A stretch of DNA of 55,496 nt, from positions 1 to 55,496 of the forward strand of contig NZ_VZCB01000035.1 of assembly GCF_009494395.1 (NCBI RefSeq). The letters are read 5' to 3'. The stretch is from Segatella copri (GTDB lineage Bacteria; Bacteroidota; Bacteroidia; Bacteroidales; Bacteroidaceae). The position numbers and the translations under genes were made by a program. Shown in pieces: positions 35,270 to 43,896 of the stretch (position 1 is its first letter; every line of letters begins with the position of its first letter). The notes beneath the pieces were generated by a model. The model did no database searches. It saw only the letters and a list, made by a program, of their open reading frames with translations, and was not told the DNA's origin.

Positions 35270-36436
35270 CTAAATATTTTTGAATGTATCTTTTGTGGTG
35301 CCAGCGATGAAGCCGCGCCACTTTTCTATTAATTGTCTAAAATCTTCCGGCCACTCACTGTCGAAGTCCATCTGCGCCTTTGTTGTAGGATGAACAAAAC
35401 CGAGGGTCTTGGCATGGAGTGCCTGACGTGGACAGAGTTTGAAGCAATTCTGGATGAATGCCTTGTAACCGCTGCTGCGCTGACCTCTCAGAATCTCAGC
35501 ACCTCCATAAGTCTCGTCCATAAAGAGTGGATGACCTATCTGCTTCATGTGGGCACGGATCTGATGGGTACGACCCGTTTCCAGGATGCACTGCACCAAG
35601 GTGGTATAGCCGAAACGCTCCAACACCTTATAATGAGTAACCGCACTCTTGCCGATACCGCTATCCGGGTCGAAGACCTTCATGCGGAGACGGTTCTTCG
35701 GGTCACGTCCGATATTACCCTCGATGCGTCCCTCATCTTCAACGATGTTTCCCCAAACCAGGGCGTTGTAGCTGCGATGGGTAGTCTTGTTGAAGAACTG
35801 CTTGCCCAATGCCGTCTTGGCAGTAGGTGTCTTGGCAACAACGAGCAATCCGCTGGTATCCTTGTCAATGCGATGCACCAATCCCACTTCCGGGTCGTTG
35901 GCATCAAACTCCGGCATATCTCTCAGATGCCAGGCTACTGCCTGAATCAAGGTACCATGGAAGTTGCCGGCTCCCGGATGAACCACCATTCCAGCCTCTT
36001 TGTTCACCACCATCAACTGGTCGTCTTCATATACCACATTGATGTCGATTTCCTCCGGCTTGATACTGGTCTCATGACGGGGACGGTCGAGCATCAGCGT
36101 AACGATGTCGTTCGGACGCACCTTGTAATTACTCTTCACCGGTTTGCCGTTTACATGGATAAAACCAGCATCGGCAGCCTGCTGAATGCGGTTGCGGCTC
36201 TGGTAAGCCATCTTGTCAGCCAGATACTTGTCGATGCGGACAGGATCCTGATTGGCGTCCACCTGCACCTTCCAGTGCTCATAGAGATCATCGCCTCCTT
36301 CGCCAGCCGGCACAGCTCCACCTTCCTCCATCTGGAGTTCGCCATCCAGTTCATCGATATCTCCCGCATCATCAAAACCGAAGTCTTCCTCTACAGGAGC
36401 ATATACCTTATTATATATATAATCTAAAAATATCAT
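35270..36436 (-). CDS. rluD: RluD-type 23S rRNA pseudouridine synthase
   Basis: 388 residues from the ATG at 36436; the longer frame from 36481 runs into the dispersed repeat and is rejected. An acidic N-terminal extension (about 10-50), an S4-like RNA-binding domain (about 55-115, RIDKYLADKMAYQSRNRIQQ, GKPVKSNYKV), then the RluA-family catalytic domain with VVHPGAGN and the catalytic aspartate in HRIDKDTSGLLVVA, followed by GRTHQIRAHMKQIGHP. RluD modifies uridines in helix 69 of 23S rRNA and helps 50S assembly. Co-transcribed with ddl. Confidence 0.93.
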   Translation of the reverse strand: MIFLDYIYNKVYAPVEEDFGFDDAGDIDELDGELQMEEGGAVPAGEGGDDLYEHWKVQVDANQDPVRIDKYLADKMAYQSRNRIQQAADAGFIHVNGKPVKSNYKVRPNDIVTLMLDRPRHETSIKPEEIDINVVYEDDQLMVVNKEAGMVVHPGAGNFHGTLIQAVAWHLRDMPEFDANDPEVGLVHRIDKDTSGLLVVAKTPTAKTALGKQFFNKTTHRSYNALVWGNIVEDEGRIEGNIGRDPKNRLRMKVFDPDSGIGKSAVTHYKVLERFGYTTLVQCILETGRTHQIRAHMKQIGHPLFMDETYGGAEILRGQRSSGYKAFIQNCFKLCPRQALHAKTLGFVHPTTKAQMDFDSEWPEDFRQLIEKWRGFIAGTTKDTFKNI

Positions 36437-36449
36437 TCGTATTACTATT

Positions 36450-36483
36450 GAATTCTTCACTCTTCGTTCTTCACTCTTCACTT
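36450..36483 (+). repeat. Copy 3 of the 34-base heptamer repeat
   Basis: Same 34 bases as at 14413-14446; lies between the stop of the PASTA gene (36494) and the start of rluD (36436) on the minus strand. Confidence 0.9.
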
Positions 36484-36493
36484 TTCATTTCTC

Positions 36494-37216
36494 CTACTCC
36501 ACAACCTCATTCTGCTGATGTTCGTGTGTCGGTTCAGCAGGTTCAGTACCAGGAACCACCTCGAAATTATCCGTCTCGCTTTCTCCGGTACCCTCCCCTT
36601 CAATGACATCCTCTTCACTATGCGAGATAGGATCAACGATATCAAAAGAATCGGAAGCATCGCGTCGGCCGTTACCCACCTGGATAATCAAGGTATCATC
36701 AATAGACACCTTGTCGCCAGCCACCACATGCTTTCCTTTCACGAGGATACCGTATACCCAATCCTCTTCACCCGGAATATATTCAGGCGAGCCCAGCTTG
36801 AATCCCATAGCCGTCAGCTTTGCCATTGCTTCACGCAGGGAGCAGTTGTCAATGACATCAGGAACGGTGATGCGTGGAGAATGATCGGAATTGATGGTCA
36901 CATAGATGACATGCCCCGATTTTACCAATTCTCCGAATACAGGCGTCTGCTCCAGGATGCAGTCAGCAGGCAGGGAACGTACATATCCCGTATCCGTAAC
37001 CACAATCTGCAATCCGGCATCATCCAGGATGCGGGTAGCATCCTCAATTTTCTTGTATCTGATATCAGGTACCCTGATGGCTTCACCGTGATGGGTATAG
37101 ATATCGATGCCAAACTTGACACCGACACAGAGCAAAATAAAGACCAGGAACATGGCTATGAGATTGCCCCAAAGATACTTACTCTTAAACTTATTTATAA
37201 ACTCAGATAAAGTCAT
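36494..37216 (-). CDS. PASTA-domain membrane protein
   Basis: 240 residues from the ATG at 37216, set by the promoter at 37232-37263. One membrane segment (about 15-40, GNLIAMFLVFILLCVGVKFGI) with a periplasmic part made of PASTA repeats (about 48-185: VPDIRYKKIEDATRILDDAGL, then VPDVIDNCSLREAMAKLTAMG and a third unit) and an acidic, probably disordered tail. PASTA domains bind muropeptides or peptidoglycan; here there is no kinase domain, so it is a stand-alone sensor or scaffold. First gene of the envelope operon with rluD, ddl and the acyltransferase. Confidence 0.88.
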   Translation of the reverse strand: MTLSEFINKFKSKYLWGNLIAMFLVFILLCVGVKFGIDIYTHHGEAIRVPDIRYKKIEDATRILDDAGLQIVVTDTGYVRSLPADCILEQTPVFGELVKSGHVIYVTINSDHSPRITVPDVIDNCSLREAMAKLTAMGFKLGSPEYIPGEEDWVYGILVKGKHVVAGDKVSIDDTLIIQVGNGRRDASDSFDIVDPISHSEEDVIEGEGTGESETDNFEVVPGTEPAEPTHEHQQNEVVE

Positions 37217-37231
37217 TCTTACTTTTTTGGT

Positions 37232-37263
37232 GCAAAGATAGGAATAATCGAAGACAATACAAA
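37232..37263 (-). promoter_or_regulatory. Promoter of the PASTA-rluD-ddl operon
   Basis: TTTG, a 19-base spacer and TATCTTTGC on the minus strand, 16 bases before the ATG at 37216. Confidence 0.75.
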
Positions 37264-37299
37264 ATAAAACACAAAGTTTTTGCGCATCACAAGTGCATA

Positions 37300-37340
37300 A
37301 AAAAACAAAAAGCAGCAAAGAATCTCTCCTTGCTGCTTTT
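37300..37340 (-). terminator. Intrinsic terminator of rpmH
   Basis: AAAAGCAGCAA pairs with TTGCTGCTTTT and is followed on the minus strand by TGTTTTTTT, 38 bases past the rpmH stop. Confidence 0.9.
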
Positions 37341-37377
37341 AATGTCATCGTCGTCCGACGAATTTTCCTACAGGAAA

Positions 37378-37533
37378 TTACTTTCCGTGGTGCTCGTCAG
37401 ATACAGTTAACTTCTTACGGCCATGAGCACGGCGAGAAGCCAATACGCGACGACCATTCTTTGTTGCCATACGCTCGCGGAAACCATGCTTGTTCACGCG
37501 ACGACGATTGTGAGGCTGAAATGTTCTTTTCAT
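37378..37533 (-). CDS. rpmH: 50S ribosomal protein L34
   Basis: A 51-residue basic protein starting [18 protein letters not shown] and continuing [25 protein letters not shown], which is the L34 pattern through residue 44. It ends with a short DEHHGK tail. L34 sits at the base of the large ribosomal subunit. It is encoded as a single gene with its own terminator, and is divergent from efp. It is below the size that automated frame lists usually report. Confidence 0.97.
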   Translation of the reverse strand: MKRTFQPHNRRRVNKHGFRERMATKNGRRVLASRRAHGRKKLTVSDEHHGK

Positions 37534-37677
37534 TTTTCTTATTTATTTTTTAATTAATATTCTTCACAAAAGAGCAAAATACGCCCTTTTTGGGCTGCAA
37601 AATTACGCATATTTTCTGAAATAACCAAGAAAACTACCAAATTTAGCTTAAATATTTATGTTTTTTTCGATTTTCCC

Positions 37678-37709
37678 TTTGTTTTTTCATGTTTTTGCCG
37701 TAACTTTGC
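37678..37709 (+). promoter_or_regulatory. Promoter of efp
   Basis: TTTG (37678-37681), a 19-base spacer and TAACTTTGC (37701-37709), followed by a 45-base leader. Confidence 0.8.
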
Positions 37710-37754
37710 ACCCGATTTTGAGATTATTATAATAACATTCAAGATAAACAAGAA

Positions 37755-38321
37755 ATGATTAATTCACAGGAAATTAAGATTGGTACTTGCATCCGCATGG
37801 ATGGCAAAGTATGGGTTTGCATCGACTTTCAGCACAGAAAGCCAGGTAAAGGTAACACCGTAATGAACACAAAATTGAAGAATGTTGCCGACGGTCGTGT
37901 ATTGGAACGTACATTCCAGGTAGGTTTCAAATTGGAGGATGTTCGCGTTGAGCGCCGTCCTTACCAGTACCTCTACGAGGACGCTACTGGCTGTATCTTC
38001 ATGAACCAGGAGACTTTCGAGCAGGTGCCTATCGCTAAGGAGAACGTTACTGGTGGCCAGTACATGAAGGAGGGTGACGTTGTTGAGGTGGTTACTGATA
38101 CAACTGATGGTACTATCCTCTTGGCTGAAATGCCAGTGAAGACTACTTTGAAGATTACTCACTCTGAGCCAGGTGTAAAGGGTAATACTGCTACCAACGC
38201 TACAAAGCCTGCTACATTGGAGACTGGTGCTGAGGTTCGTGTTCCTTTGTTCGTCAACGAAGGCGAGACTATTCAGATCGACACCCGTGACGGTAGCTAC
38301 CTCGGTCGTGTAAGCGAGTAA
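37755..38321 (+). CDS. efp: Elongation factor P
   Basis: 188 residues, standard length. EF-P relieves ribosome stalling at consecutive prolines. Three beta-domains; the loop that reaches the peptidyl-transferase centre reads KPGKGNT with lysine 32 at its tip, the site that other bacteria modify. No modification genes (epmA/B or rhamnosyltransferase) are in the window. The C-terminal domain has the expected VRVPLFVNEGETIQIDTRDG block. Own promoter; the glycosyltransferase gene follows after 64 bases. Confidence 0.97.
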   Translation: MINSQEIKIGTCIRMDGKVWVCIDFQHRKPGKGNTVMNTKLKNVADGRVLERTFQVGFKLEDVRVERRPYQYLYEDATGCIFMNQETFEQVPIAKENVTGGQYMKEGDVVEVVTDTTDGTILLAEMPVKTTLKITHSEPGVKGNTATNATKPATLETGAEVRVPLFVNEGETIQIDTRDGSYLGRVSE

Positions 38322-38385
38322 TCTGTTTCTGATTCAAAAGATTACGCTCTCATCGAGCAAAACTTAACCCTTAATAGTAAGAAGA

Positions 38386-39444
38386 ATGAAATATTCCATC
38401 ATAGTACCTGTTTTCAATCGTCCGGACGAAGTGGACGAACTCTTGGAAAGTCTAACCCATCAAACGGAGAAGGACTTCGAGGTAGTCATCGTAGAGGATG
38501 GCTCACAGACTCCTTGCGAGGATGTGTGCAACCGGTACGATAACCTGATGGATATACATTATTACTATAAGGAGAACTCTGGTCCGGGCCAGAGTCGCAA
38601 CTATGGTGCCGAGCGTGCCAAGGGCGAGTATCTCCTGATACTCGACAGCGACGTGGTCTTGCCAGAGGGTTATCTGAAGGCTGTAAGTGATGAGTTGAGC
38701 CGCGAACCTGCCGATGCATTCGGCGGTCCCGACAAGGCGCACTCATCATTTACAGATACTCAGAAAGCCATTTCTTATTCCATGACTTCTTTCTTTACCA
38801 CCGGTGGTATCCGTGGCGGAAAGAAGAAGATGGATAAGTTCTACCCCCGTTCATTCAACATGGGCATCCGCAGGGATGTTTATCTCAAGTTGAATGGCTT
38901 TTCTAACATGCGTTTTGGTGAGGACATCGATTTCTCTATCCGTATCTTCAAGGCAGGCTGCCGTTGCCGTCTGTTCCCTGAAGCATGGGTATGGCATAAG
39001 CGCCGCACCGACTTCCGCAAATTCTGGCGACAGGTTTACAACAGCGGTATCGCCCGCATCAACCTTTACAAGAAGTATCCAGAGAGTCTCAAGCTCGTAC
39101 ATCTCCTGCCGATGGTCTTCACCGTGGGCGTGATAGGTACGCTCCTGCTGCTTTTCTTCGGATTTCTGCCGTATATGCTGGGCACCGTCCACGTATTCCC
39201 AACCCTGGGCAATGCACTGGCAGCATTGGGCTGCATCGGTCTGCTGGGCATCATTCTCTATATCATTGCGCTGTTCATTGACAGCAGCAGGGAGAATCAC
39301 AGCGTGAAGATTGGCTTGTTGAGCATCCGTGCCGCCTTCACCCAACTGATGGGTTACGGTTGCGGATTCCTTTCAGCCTGGTGGAAGAGATGCCTGCTCG
39401 GACAGAGCGAATTCAGCGCATACAACAAGACTTTCTATAAATAG
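38386..39444 (+). CDS. Family 2 glycosyltransferase with C-terminal membrane segments
   Basis: 352 residues. The GT-A domain occupies about 1-225: YSIIVPVFNRPDEVDELL, the nucleotide-binding EDGS, NSGPGQSRNYG and the metal-binding D87-S-D89, then GEDIDFSIR and a W...RRTDFRKFWRQ stretch. Two or three hydrophobic segments follow (about 228-305). It probably transfers a sugar from a nucleotide donor to a lipid or surface polysaccharide at the inner membrane. Donor and acceptor unknown. It precedes radC by 8 bases. Confidence 0.88.
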   Translation: MKYSIIVPVFNRPDEVDELLESLTHQTEKDFEVVIVEDGSQTPCEDVCNRYDNLMDIHYYYKENSGPGQSRNYGAERAKGEYLLILDSDVVLPEGYLKAVSDELSREPADAFGGPDKAHSSFTDTQKAISYSMTSFFTTGGIRGGKKKMDKFYPRSFNMGIRRDVYLKLNGFSNMRFGEDIDFSIRIFKAGCRCRLFPEAWVWHKRRTDFRKFWRQVYNSGIARINLYKKYPESLKLVHLLPMVFTVGVIGTLLLLFFGFLPYMLGTVHVFPTLGNALAALGCIGLLGIILYIIALFIDSSRENHSVKIGLLSIRAAFTQLMGYGCGFLSAWWKRCLLGQSEFSAYNKTFYK

Positions 39445-39452
39445 ATTACACT

Positions 39453-40142
39453 ATGAGTGAGAAGCTTTCTATTTCGCAATGGGCAGAGGAAGACAAACCT
39501 CGTGAAAAACTGGAGCGACTAGGAGCATCAGCACTATCCAATGCCGAACTGCTAGCCATATTAATAGGTTCCGGCTCAAGAGACGAGAGTGCAGTAGATC
39601 TGATGAAACACATCATGAAAGACTGCGACAACAATCTCAATACTCTCGGCAAGATGACCATCAAGGAACTCACCCACTACAAAGGAATGGGACCCGCCAA
39701 GGCTATCACCGTCCTTGCAGCCTGTGAGCTAGGGAAGCGTCGTGCCCTTGACAAAATAGGAAGTCGCCCGGATTTGGGTTCATCTCTCGCCATCTACAAC
39801 TACATGCTTCCCAAGATGCAGGATCTTGATACCGAAGAAGCATGGGTATTGATGATGAACCAGAACTTCAAGCTCATCAAAGCAACCTGTATCTCTCATG
39901 GCGGCATCACCGAAACTGCCGTAGACATCCGATTGCTCATCAAGGAAGCCGTACTCAACAATGCCACCATCATCGCCTTCTGTCACAATCATCCTAGTCA
40001 CAGTCCATTACCCAGCAAGGCCGACGACCAGCTCACCCTACAGATAAAGAAGGCGTGCGAAATCATGCGTCTCTTCTTTATGGACCATGTCATCATCACC
40101 GATGGCGCCTTTTATTCCTATCACGACAAAGGAAAGTTGTAA
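39453..40142 (+). CDS. radC: RadC family (JAB/MPN) protein
   Basis: 229 residues, standard length: a helix-hairpin-helix-like N-terminal part (about 20-95, LGASALSNAELLAILIGSG, LTHYKGMGPAKA) and an MPN/JAB domain with the zinc-binding pattern HNHPSHSPLPSKAD (about 173-186). RadC was once linked to DNA repair, but its true function remains unsettled. Follows the glycosyltransferase gene by 8 bases. Confidence 0.95.
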   Translation: MSEKLSISQWAEEDKPREKLERLGASALSNAELLAILIGSGSRDESAVDLMKHIMKDCDNNLNTLGKMTIKELTHYKGMGPAKAITVLAACELGKRRALDKIGSRPDLGSSLAIYNYMLPKMQDLDTEEAWVLMMNQNFKLIKATCISHGGITETAVDIRLLIKEAVLNNATIIAFCHNHPSHSPLPSKADDQLTLQIKKACEIMRLFFMDHVIITDGAFYSYHDKGKL

Positions 40143-40224
40143 AAGCCAAAGTTCCATATTCATCATAAATTCAAGAATTTTTCATGTCTTTGTGCGCAAA
40201 CAAGAAAAATAAATCACCATTTGT

Positions 40225-40256
40225 TTTGCATTGTCTATAATTATTGTTACCTTTGC
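40225..40256 (+). promoter_or_regulatory. Promoter of the DUF59 gene
   Basis: TTTG (40225-40228), a 19-base spacer and TACCTTTGC (40248-40256). It rules out the longer frame from 40221 and sets the start at 40275. Confidence 0.8.
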
Positions 40257-40274
40257 AGAAAACAATATAAAATT

Positions 40275-40595
40275 ATGACACAAGAAGAAAAGACAAAGAT
40301 AGAAGAAAGAATCGTTGATGTTCTCAAAACCGTTTACGACCCAGAGATTCCCGTAAACATCTGGGACCTCGGTATGATTTACAAGATTGACGTAAAGGAC
40401 GATGCCACTGTAGAGCTGGACATGACCTTTACAGCCCCATCCTGCCCTGCTGCCGACTTTATCCTGGAGGATGTACGCAGCAAGGTAGATAGCGTGGAAG
40501 GCGTGAAATCAGCCAATGTAAACCTCGTTTTCGAACCAGCTTGGGACCAGAGCATGATGAGCGAAGAAGCCCGCGTAGAACTCGGCTTTGAATAA
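40275..40595 (+). CDS. DUF59/MIP18 family protein, SufT-like
   Basis: 106 residues, the usual length of a stand-alone DUF59 domain: LKTVYDPEIPVNIWDLGMIY near the start, the conserved cysteine in TFTAPSCPAADFI, and a C-terminal VNLVFEPAWDQSMMSEEARVELGF. Members (SufT, PaaD, MIP18) take part in iron-sulfur cluster assembly or delivery in the cytoplasm. No suf genes are near. Single gene with its own promoter. Confidence 0.9.
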   Translation: MTQEEKTKIEERIVDVLKTVYDPEIPVNIWDLGMIYKIDVKDDATVELDMTFTAPSCPAADFILEDVRSKVDSVEGVKSANVNLVFEPAWDQSMMSEEARVELGFE

Positions 40596-40608
40596 AGACA
40601 AAGCCGTT

Positions 40609-40642
40609 GAATTCTTCACTCTTCATCCTTCACTCTTCACTT
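40609..40642 (+). repeat. Copy 4 of the 34-base heptamer repeat
   Basis: Copy with two or three substitutions (CTTCATCCTTCACTC), between the DUF59 gene and lpxH. It is the only copy with opposite orientation relative to the gene whose 3' end it follows. Confidence 0.85.
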
Positions 40643-40656
40643 AAAAAGAACCGCTT

Positions 40657-41421
40657 ATGAAAAATGTATATTTCCTCTCAGATGCGCATCTTGGCTCATT
40701 AGCCATTCCGCATGCCCGCATGCAGGAGCGCCGTCTCGTCCGCTTCCTTGACAGTATCAAGAACAAGGCTGCAGCCATCTATCTGCTGGGCGACATGTTT
40801 GATTTCTGGAACGAATACAAGAATGTAGTTCCAAAAGGATACACCCGTTTCCTGGGAAAAATCTCAGAGTTGACCGATATGGGAGTGGAAGTACATTTCT
40901 TCACCGGTAACCATGACCTATGGACTTATGGCTATCTGGAAGAAGAGTGCGGCATGATTGTGCACTATAAACCACAGACCGTTGAGATTTACGACAAGGT
41001 ATTTTTCCTTGCCCATGGCGACGGATTGGGCGACCCAGACAAGAAGTTCAAGCTTCTGAAGGCAATGTTCCACAACCGCACCTGCCAGCGCCTTCTGAAT
41101 GCCATCCATCCTCGCTGGGGACTGGCGCTGGGATTGAACTGGGCGAAGCACAGCCGACTGAAGCGTGCCGATGGCAAGGAAGAGCCTTATATGGGCGAAA
41201 AGAAGGAATTTCTGGTACGCTTTGCCAAACAGTATATGCAAAGCCATAAGGATATAGATTACTTCATGTTCGGTCATCGCCACATCGAACTGGACCTGAT
41301 GCTGAGCAAGAAGACCCGCCTGATGATTCTGGGTGACTGGATATGGCAGTTCACCTACGCCGTGTTTGATGGCGAACACATGTTTATGGAAGAATATGTG
41401 GAAGGCGAAAGCCAACCGTAA
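40657..41421 (+). CDS. lpxH: UDP-2,3-diacylglucosamine diphosphatase-like metallophosphatase
   Basis: 254 residues. Calcineurin-type motifs in the LpxH order: SDAHLG (8-13), GDMFDFWNE (45-53), GNHDLW (about 87-92), HGDGLG (about 123) and GHRH (about 205). LpxH removes UMP from UDP-2,3-diacylglucosamine to give lipid X, the fourth step of lipid A synthesis, at the inner membrane face. No other lpx gene is in view, so the assignment rests on motifs. Followed by a shared terminator. Confidence 0.9.
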   Translation: MKNVYFLSDAHLGSLAIPHARMQERRLVRFLDSIKNKAAAIYLLGDMFDFWNEYKNVVPKGYTRFLGKISELTDMGVEVHFFTGNHDLWTYGYLEEECGMIVHYKPQTVEIYDKVFFLAHGDGLGDPDKKFKLLKAMFHNRTCQRLLNAIHPRWGLALGLNWAKHSRLKRADGKEEPYMGEKKEFLVRFAKQYMQSHKDIDYFMFGHRHIELDLMLSKKTRLMILGDWIWQFTYAVFDGEHMFMEEYVEGESQP

Positions 41422-41450
41422 AAGCAAAAAAACAAGAACAAAACAAACGA

Positions 41451-41491
41451 TAATAATAAAGGGCAGCCCAAACAGGTTGCCCTTTATTATT
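41451..41491. terminator. Bidirectional terminator between lpxH and the sugar kinase gene
   Basis: AATAATAAAGGGCA pairs with TGCCCTTTATTATT around a 12-base loop between the converging genes. Confidence 0.9.
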
Positions 41492-41515
41492 GGCAAGTAC
41501 TCTTATTACTTATTC

Positions 41516-42565
41516 TTAACGCTGGATTCTTCCTCCCGAAGAAGTCATGTTCGAGATGATTTCCTCTTCACTTACCAGGTTCTGATCGCCCGGAATCGTA
41601 TTCTTGATGGCACTAGCCGACAGCGAGAAATCCAGGCAATACTGGTTCTTGTCGCCCCACTTCTGATGTGCGTGAATATAGGCAGCGACGAAGGCATCGC
41701 CTACACCCATCGGATCAACAATCGGCTCTATATCATATATTCTTGTTGTATAGAGCTGATCTTCCACAGCATCATAGAGCAGACCACTCAGTGTATGATG
41801 ACTGCTGGCAATCTGGTTTCTTACTGCCATCACCATCTTCTTGCACTTAGGGAAGAGATGGTGCATCTTACGGAAATACTCCAGATAAGCCTCCTTGTCT
41901 ATCACATAGTTCTCATCCAAAGCCTCAAAAGGAATATGAGGCACACCACTGGCTATTTCCCACTCGTTCTGGTCACCGAAGATGATGTCGCTATACTGCA
42001 TCATCTGGAATAGAACGTCATGAGGTTCCAAACCATATCCCCAGAGATTCTTGCGATAGTTGATGTCGCAGGCAATGGTCAGGCCATCGGCTACAGCCAG
42101 CTTGATGGCATCCATCGTAGATTCCATCGCATCACGACTGATAGCACAGGTGATGCCCGAACAATGGAACACGGCAGCATCAGCCAACACCTGATTCCAT
42201 TTCACCATACCTCGCTTCAAGGTATAGAAAGAAGAATTCTTGCGGTCATAGACTACACGAGAATTGCGCATCGCCACAGCCTCCTCGAAATAATAAGTTC
42301 CAAGACGGTCGCCACCACGCACCACATGAGAAACATTCAGACCATACTCCCTGAGGTGCATCAATGCAGCCTCACCCATCTCACCGTATGGCACACGGGT
42401 AACATACTCGACATTATCACCCAAATAAGCCAAAGAAATAGCTGCATTTGCCTCACTGCCACCATAGTTGCCAAACATACGATGCCCCTGGAATAAACGT
42501 TGATAACCAGGCTTAGAAATTCTAAGCAATATTTCTCCGAAAGTTACAATCTTTGTTTTCATCAT
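41516..42565 (-). CDS. kdgK: PfkB family sugar kinase, probably 2-keto-3-deoxygluconate kinase
   Basis: 349 residues from the first ATG after the ackA terminator; a GTG at 42625 lies inside that terminator and is rejected. PfkB motifs: TFGEILLRISKPG at the start, GGSEANAAISLAYLG (about 37-51), and the C-terminal active site DPMGVGDAFVAAYIH with the catalytic aspartate (GVGDAF rather than the common GAGDAF). KdgK phosphorylates 2-keto-3-deoxygluconate in uronate breakdown. Substrate choice among PfkB kinases is hard to read, and no uronate genes are nearby, so only the family is certain. The neighbour ackA is separated by a terminator. Confidence 0.8.
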   Translation of the reverse strand: MMKTKIVTFGEILLRISKPGYQRLFQGHRMFGNYGGSEANAAISLAYLGDNVEYVTRVPYGEMGEAALMHLREYGLNVSHVVRGGDRLGTYYFEEAVAMRNSRVVYDRKNSSFYTLKRGMVKWNQVLADAAVFHCSGITCAISRDAMESTMDAIKLAVADGLTIACDINYRKNLWGYGLEPHDVLFQMMQYSDIIFGDQNEWEIASGVPHIPFEALDENYVIDKEAYLEYFRKMHHLFPKCKKMVMAVRNQIASSHHTLSGLLYDAVEDQLYTTRIYDIEPIVDPMGVGDAFVAAYIHAHQKWGDKNQYCLDFSLSASAIKNTIPGDQNLVSEEEIISNMTSSGGRIQR

Positions 42566-42589
42566 TCTCAAAAATCTCAAAAAATTAAA

Positions 42590-42628
42590 AAGGTGAAGAC
42601 CTATCACATTTGTTTTAGTCTTCACCTT
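42590..42628 (-). terminator. Intrinsic terminator of the pta-ackA operon
   Basis: AAGGTGAAGAC pairs with GTCTTCACCTT and is followed on the minus strand by TTTAATTTTTT, 25 bases past the ackA stop. Confidence 0.88.
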
Positions 42629-42652
42629 ATTATATTATATCTTTGTGCTGGA

Positions 42653-43855
42653 TTACTTCTTAGCAACCAACTCCATTGTATCGCGAGCGATAACGATCTC
42701 CTCGTCGGTAGGAACTACTACAACCTTCACCTTACTGTCGTCAGTAGAGATGATAGCTTCCTCACCACGAACCTTGTCATTCACTTCCTTGTTGATCTTG
42801 ATGCCAAGATACTCCAGGTTCTTGCAAGCTTCCTCGCGGAGGTCGGTCTGGTTCTCACCAACACCAGCTGTAAATACGATAGCGTCAACGCCACCCATAG
42901 CTGCTGTGTAAGCACCGATGTACTTCTTGATGCGATACTCGTACATACGGAGAGCCAGCTGAGCCTTCTCGTTACCCTCGTTGGCAGCGTTCTCGATGTC
43001 GCGCATATCAGAAGAAATACCTGTAATACCGAGCACACCACTCTTCTTGTTCAGGAAGTCAGCCATCTCCTGTGGCTTCATGTTCAACTTCTCCATCAAG
43101 TAGGTAACGGCAGAAGCATCGATGTCACCACAACGTGAACCCATCATCAAACCAGCCAATGGAGTCAAGCCCATTGAGGTATCCAATACCTTACCGTTCA
43201 ATACAGCAGCTACAGAGCCACCGTTACCGATGTGGCAAGTAATGATCTTAGAGTTATTCTGGTCGAGACCGAGAATCTCGCAAACACGCTTAGAAACATA
43301 GCGGTGAGATGTTCCGTGGAAACCATAACGGCGTACGTGATACTTCTCGTACAACTCGTAAGGAATTGCATAGAGGTAAGCGTAGTCTGGCATTGTGCTG
43401 TGGAACGCGTTGTCGAATACGCAAACCTGAGGAGTGCCAGGCATCAAAGAGTCAACGGCACGGATACCCTTCAGGTGACCTGCGTTGTGAACAGGAGCGA
43501 GGTCGCAAAGTTCCTCGATACCATCCTCTACGCTCTTGTCAACGATAACGCTCTCCTTGAACTTGTCACCACCCTGTACGACACGGTGTCCTACAGCGTC
43601 GATTTCCTTCAAGTCCTTGATAGCGCCGATTTCTGGGTCGAGCAGGCACTTGAACACGAAGTTCACACCTTCCTTGTGGTCAGGCATGTCGTGCATGATC
43701 TGCTTCTTCTCGCCGTTAGGCAATTTCACCTTGATGAAAGCGTTATCAAGACCGATACGCTCTACACCACCCTGTGCCAATACAGACTCATCGTCCATAT
43801 TATATAACTTGTACTTGATAGATGAACTACCACAGTTCAGAACCAATACTTTCAT
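42653..43855 (-). CDS. ackA: Acetate kinase
   Basis: 400 residues, standard length. Converts acetyl phosphate and ADP to acetate and ATP, the energy-yielding end of acetate fermentation. Motifs: VLNCGSSSIKYKLY (3-16), VQGGDKF, FHSTMPDYAYLYAIPYE, RYGFHGTSHRYV (catalytic and phosphate-binding His/Arg), GNGGSVAA and FTAGVGEN. Second gene of the pta-ackA operon, 41 bases after pta. Confidence 0.97.
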   Translation of the reverse strand: MKVLVLNCGSSSIKYKLYNMDDESVLAQGGVERIGLDNAFIKVKLPNGEKKQIMHDMPDHKEGVNFVFKCLLDPEIGAIKDLKEIDAVGHRVVQGGDKFKESVIVDKSVEDGIEELCDLAPVHNAGHLKGIRAVDSLMPGTPQVCVFDNAFHSTMPDYAYLYAIPYELYEKYHVRRYGFHGTSHRYVSKRVCEILGLDQNNSKIITCHIGNGGSVAAVLNGKVLDTSMGLTPLAGLMMGSRCGDIDASAVTYLMEKLNMKPQEMADFLNKKSGVLGITGISSDMRDIENAANEGNEKAQLALRMYEYRIKKYIGAYTAAMGGVDAIVFTAGVGENQTDLREEACKNLEYLGIKINKEVNDKVRGEEAIISTDDSKVKVVVVPTDEEIVIARDTMELVAKK

Positions 43856-43896
43856 AATGTTAATTTTTGTAATGTTATTGATTGAATAAAGTTAGT

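Noticed and set aside
35333..36427. Plus-strand open frame of 364 codons opposite rluD
   Set aside because: Antisense shadow of rluD; no recognisable protein features.
42566..42625. Upstream GTG start for the sugar kinase
   Set aside because: It falls inside the ackA terminator stem; the first ATG after the hairpin matches the PfkB N-terminus.
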